Part shown: piece after piece, positions 61,238 to 64,000 of the stretch | How the letters are laid out: each line of letters opens with the position of its first letter | How positions within the stretch are numbered: the first letter of the stretch is position 1 | Source: Cladocopium goreaui | Taxonomy: Eukaryota; Sar; Dinophyceae; Suessiales; Symbiodiniaceae | NCBI GenBank assembly: GCA_947184155.2 | Contig: CAMXCT020000264.1 | Span: 194,501 to 258,500, forward strand | Reading direction: 5' to 3' | Length of the DNA: 64,000 nt | Notes under the pieces: model-generated | What the model saw: only the letters and a program-made list of their open reading frames with translations | Told to the model about the DNA's origin: nothing | Databases searched by the model: none | Translations under genes and position numbers: made by a program

Positions 61238-61498
61238 AATTTCAATATCCAACGACTTCACAAGCAGCGGTTGAATTCGGTGGGCGTCAAAATAATGGAT
61301 GCCCGGGATCACAACAAGTTGCCTATCCTGGATTCCCGAATGAAAGAAAATCTTGTAGCCGCTGTGTCGATGCACTAGTGCTGGGTGTCCATTATAGGCA
61401 GCACAAAGCCAGAGTCGAGATCGGTACCCGTCAGCTGCATAACCATACAAGTATTCCCGATCAATTGAACAGGGAAAGAAACCGCTGGTTGTCAGCAT
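61238..61498 (-). pseudogene. Diverged ORF2 C-terminal remnant (unit 3)
   Basis: YLYGYAADGYRSRLWLC and VVIPGIHYFDAHRIQPLL match by eye the C-terminal region of the giant protein (VVLYAYAADRTPFPTYVCLP and LSLPGMYFFDGWRVHPTL), with the same spacing. It is cut on its upstream side near repeat R copy 2 and on its downstream side by the LTR element. About 80 residues remain. Confidence 0.6.
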
Positions 61499-61570
61499 AT
61501 GAGCCCGCGTGTGAGACTCGACGCTGCCAGTGCCGCAGAGGAGAGACGTAGTTTCTCTTTACGTGCCAAC

Positions 61571-62118
61571 CGCTTGGTACCTTTGGGCTTCCATGTAGGG
61601 CGCACCCTGGGGCGGTACCCTTTCCACCACAAAGGATATACACGGTCTCCCGGTGTATGCGCTCGCCAAAAAGGCGGCAACCCGCAGAAAGCAAGCAACA
61701 CCAGACCGTTGATGTCTTTGTCCGATGTGGCCTGCGAAGGTTCCCACATGAGGAACTTCGGTGGGTTGGTTTCTTGTCCACCTTATAACCTCCCCCTTTT
61801 AAGGGTGTGGTCCCCACGCAGCACACTCGACCCCTGGTGTAGGACCTTACTGTGGCCTGGACTGTACATTAAGCCGAGGTGCTTCTGCCAGAACATCGAC
61901 CGCTGGGTGACCCAGTCGCTAGCGATCCCACCCCTCCATGTGACACCTACCCGAAAGCATGGGAACATGAAGGAGGTCCAGGTTACCCCAGACACCGTGA
62001 CTACCTGGCATTCGTCACGGAGGAACCGACGGTCTGATCCGTGCGGAGCATAGCAACCTCGAACTTTGACCGTTAGCCAGGACACAAGCAATGGATCGGA
62101 AGTTGAAGCAGTGGTGAC
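61571..62118. repeat. Dispersed repeat R, copy 2
   Basis: Starts CGCTTGGTACCTTTGGGCTT and ends GAAGCAGTGGTGAC, same orientation as 32701-33253. Here too its left edge lies next to a truncated gene of the block family. Confidence 0.85.
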
Positions 62119-63060
62119 ATCCAATCGTGGCGGGTTAGGCCCGTACCCATTCATTTCCTCCGAGTCACCAAGGAGGACGTGGGACCACAATCGAACGACA
62201 ACCACTACCATGTCAACAACCTACCAAAGAAGTGTACCTGACCCCCCTTTGCATGAACAACAGTGGAACGAACCGCAGTCCGAACTCAGTGAGTCCACAC
62301 TCAGGGGTTCACCCAACTTGCCTGACCAACCATCCACTCCTTGGTGACTCGGAGTAGGGGTTCCATCACCTCTTCTCGGTGACTTGAATGTGGTGGAGTA
62401 GCTCCTTTGGCGCTGTGGCCCGTCGACCACGCAGCACAGGTCGACACGTCCGAGTCACCAAGGACAGCACCAACCTGCCGGCTAGGGAGTGTGACGTAAC
62501 CATGTCCTTTCATGGTTCCAGGTCGAAGAGGTTCAAATGCGGCAACTGGAGATCTCACCGTGGCCACAGCTCCTTTCTGTGCCTTGTACCAATCGAGGAA
62601 CCTGAGTTCATCGAGGCGCGGAAGTACTTCCATCAACATTCAACATGGTCCTTGATCTTCGTTGAGAAATCCTGCGATGTCCTAGAAGGTGGATTGTCCA
62701 AGAGGCTGGTCTGTGCAAGAACTTATTTGGCAGCCTGTAGCCTATGGCTCAAGTTACCAGTAGTCGAGCACACCTGTTGCAGAGGAGAGTACTGGTAACT
62801 GCGTAGTTAGTCCAGGGGTAGGGACTTGGTGTGTAGTTTGTTGCTGGGGCGACTTACTGTGCTCGATTCCTCCTGTGCTGCCGGAACCCTCCCTTTTTAA
62901 TTTGAGATTGTGTTTAATTTTGTTGCTCTCTTACGGTTTTCGTCTGGCCCTTAGATTGAACACCTGGTTGAGAGATTGCGTAAACCTTCGTTCTGTTTTT
63001 GTGATTTTTGATCACCTGATTGGCATCGAACTCAGATCTCAAGTTTTGCTTTTTTCTGTT
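62119..63060. other. No gene recognised; 14-bp repeats in both orientations
   Basis: CCGAGTCACCAAGG occurs at 62160-62173 and 62450-62463 and inverted at 62339-62352. No coding frame is convincing. The sequence becomes T-rich after 62880. Confidence 0.5.
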
Positions 63061-63067
63061 GCCTGGG

Positions 63068-63830
63068 TGTCTGTCCAAAGACGTGACAGGCACTCCGCGC
63101 AACCTTCGCTCACCCTTTTCGGTTGCTTGTGTCTACACAGGTTGTCTGTCCTAAGACGTGACAGGCTCACTTCTTCTTACTCACTTCGGAATTTTTGCGC
63201 TCACACAGTGTGTCTGTCCAAAGACGTGACAGGTCACTGTTCTTCTTTCTGCATCGCTCTCTAAGGTCCTCTTTTTGCTTCTATTACAGTGATTCTTCTT
63301 GTCCCTTTTACCTTTCGGGACTTCTTCTCATTACCTCCACATAACCTTTTCACAGTGTGTCTGTCCAAAGACGTGGCAGGTACTCTGTTTTTCATCGTTT
63401 TCTTTCACGACCCCTCTGATAACAGCTGCCTTCTTTTGTTTGCACAGTGTGTCTGTCCAAAGACGTGACAGGTGCTCTGTTTCTTATATTGGTCTTTTGT
63501 AAGACCCCTTTTTTGCCCGCTGCTCTCTTCAGGTTATACAGTGTATCTGTCCAAAGACGTGACAGGTCTCTGTTCCCCACCCCACCCTACCCCCCCTTTT
63601 TTAGGACACCTTTTCCTCCCCCCCCTTGTTTTGTTTATCTGAGCCTCGATTTACTTTGTTACGTCTTACGTGAACCAATTGGAGAGACTGCTCTTTTCTG
63701 GTTACACAGTGCATCTGTCCAAAGACGTGACAGGTGCTCTGCTACCTGCTCCACCCTCTCTTCTCCCTCTTTCCTTTGTTAAGTTCTCTCTCCCTGCTCT
63801 ACGGGTTTATCTGTCCAAAGACGTGGCAGG
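63068..63830 (+). repeat. Eight spaced copies of TGTCTGTCCAAAGACGTGACAGG
   Basis: Copies start at 63068, 63143, 63211, 63358, 63450, 63544, 63712 and 63808 with 0-2 differences each. Spacers of 45-145 bp are unrelated in sequence but pyrimidine-rich. Most copies are preceded by a T/C tract ending (CA)CAG and followed by GTGCTCTG, GTACTC or GTCTC, so each looks like a ~24-base exon between acceptor and donor sites. The core can also form hairpins (GTCT...AGAC or CTGTC...GACAG). Reading frame is not kept between copies. Confidence 0.85.
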
Positions 63831-64000
63831 TACTCCCCCCCTCCCAATCTTATCTTGAGTACAGGGGAGGCCCAAAACTCCGAAGCCAATCCAAGGAGCA
63901 GCAAACGGTACCAAAAACAGGACCCCCCACATTAGACCCAGAACCACCAGAGCAACACCAGCCCTCAGCCTGCAGCGCATTCTGCTTGCTAGCTGCCTTT
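63831..64000. other. Window end, nothing recognised
   Basis: Short unique sequence after the last motif copy, less pyrimidine-rich than the spacers. Confidence 0.4.

Noticed and set aside
32701-62118. R copies as the two LTRs of one 29-kb element
   Set aside because: Ends are not TG...CA, no primer site follows, inner flanks cut into unrelated genes, and a separate young LTR element lies inside.
63068-63830. CRISPR-like array of repeats and unique spacers
   Set aside because: Spacers vary from about 45 to 145 bp, are all pyrimidine-rich, no cas gene is present and the genome is eukaryotic.

Overview
The window looks like nuclear DNA of a dinoflagellate, most likely a Symbiodiniaceae alga. 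The evidence is dense retroelement debris, long stretches of simple repeats, a ~95-bp tandem repeat (15.5-15.9 kb) whose translation I recognise from Symbiodiniaceae gene models, very long intronless reading frames, and genes in one-directional tandem order. There is no bacterial-type operon signal, rRNA or functional tRNA gene. One assembly gap (N) covers 13750-14603.

Left part (1-20 kb): mostly non-coding DNA with one possible pair of host exons (4.3-4.6 kb), a 22-bp minisatellite with 133-bp higher-order repeats, two decayed Ty1/copia-like elements (A, minus, 5.9-8.4 kb; B, plus, 16.7-19.6 kb) and a separate retroelement (9.67-13.75 kb, minus). That element encodes a CCCH zinc-finger gag-like protein, then, after one in-frame UGA, a protein joining a C5-methyltransferase-like domain to reverse transcriptase, with RNase H in a shifted frame. 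Copia B is interrupted by a tRNA-derived SINE with a perfect 20-bp target-site duplication. Both copia elements carry a membrane-helix/coiled-coil extension after RNase H.

Central part (20.4-45.3 kb): two copies of a ~12-kb five-gene block, all on the minus strand. In transcription order it holds ORF1 (Pro/Gln-rich), ORF2 (~2200 aa: glycosyltransferase-like DxD segment, GHSAG serine-hydrolase-like segment, superfamily-1 helicase), ORF3 (~523 aa), ORF4 (133 aa) and ORF5 (Pro/Arg-rich, possibly made by -1 frameshifting). ORF2 and ORF3 are almost touching or overlapping. The copies have decayed differently: unit 1 has lost the 5' part of ORF1, unit 2 has frameshifts in ORF1 and ORF3, and ORF2 is open in both. 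A ~550-bp repeat (R) lies exactly at their junction. This block is the best candidate for an undescribed system.

Right part (45.3-62.1 kb): remnants of a third, much more diverged block on the same strand (ORF4-like 46.1-46.4 kb, ORF3-like 49.9-51.3 kb, ORF2 C-terminal remnant 61.2-61.5 kb). It is split by a young 9.8-kb LTR retrotransposon (51394-61237) with nearly identical 1.55-kb LTRs, a Met-tRNA-type primer binding site and no recognisable reverse transcriptase. A second copy of R (61571-62118) abuts the ORF2 remnant. The end of the window (63.07-63.83 kb) holds eight copies of a 23-bp motif spaced by pyrimidine-rich DNA and flanked by splice-site-like bases.
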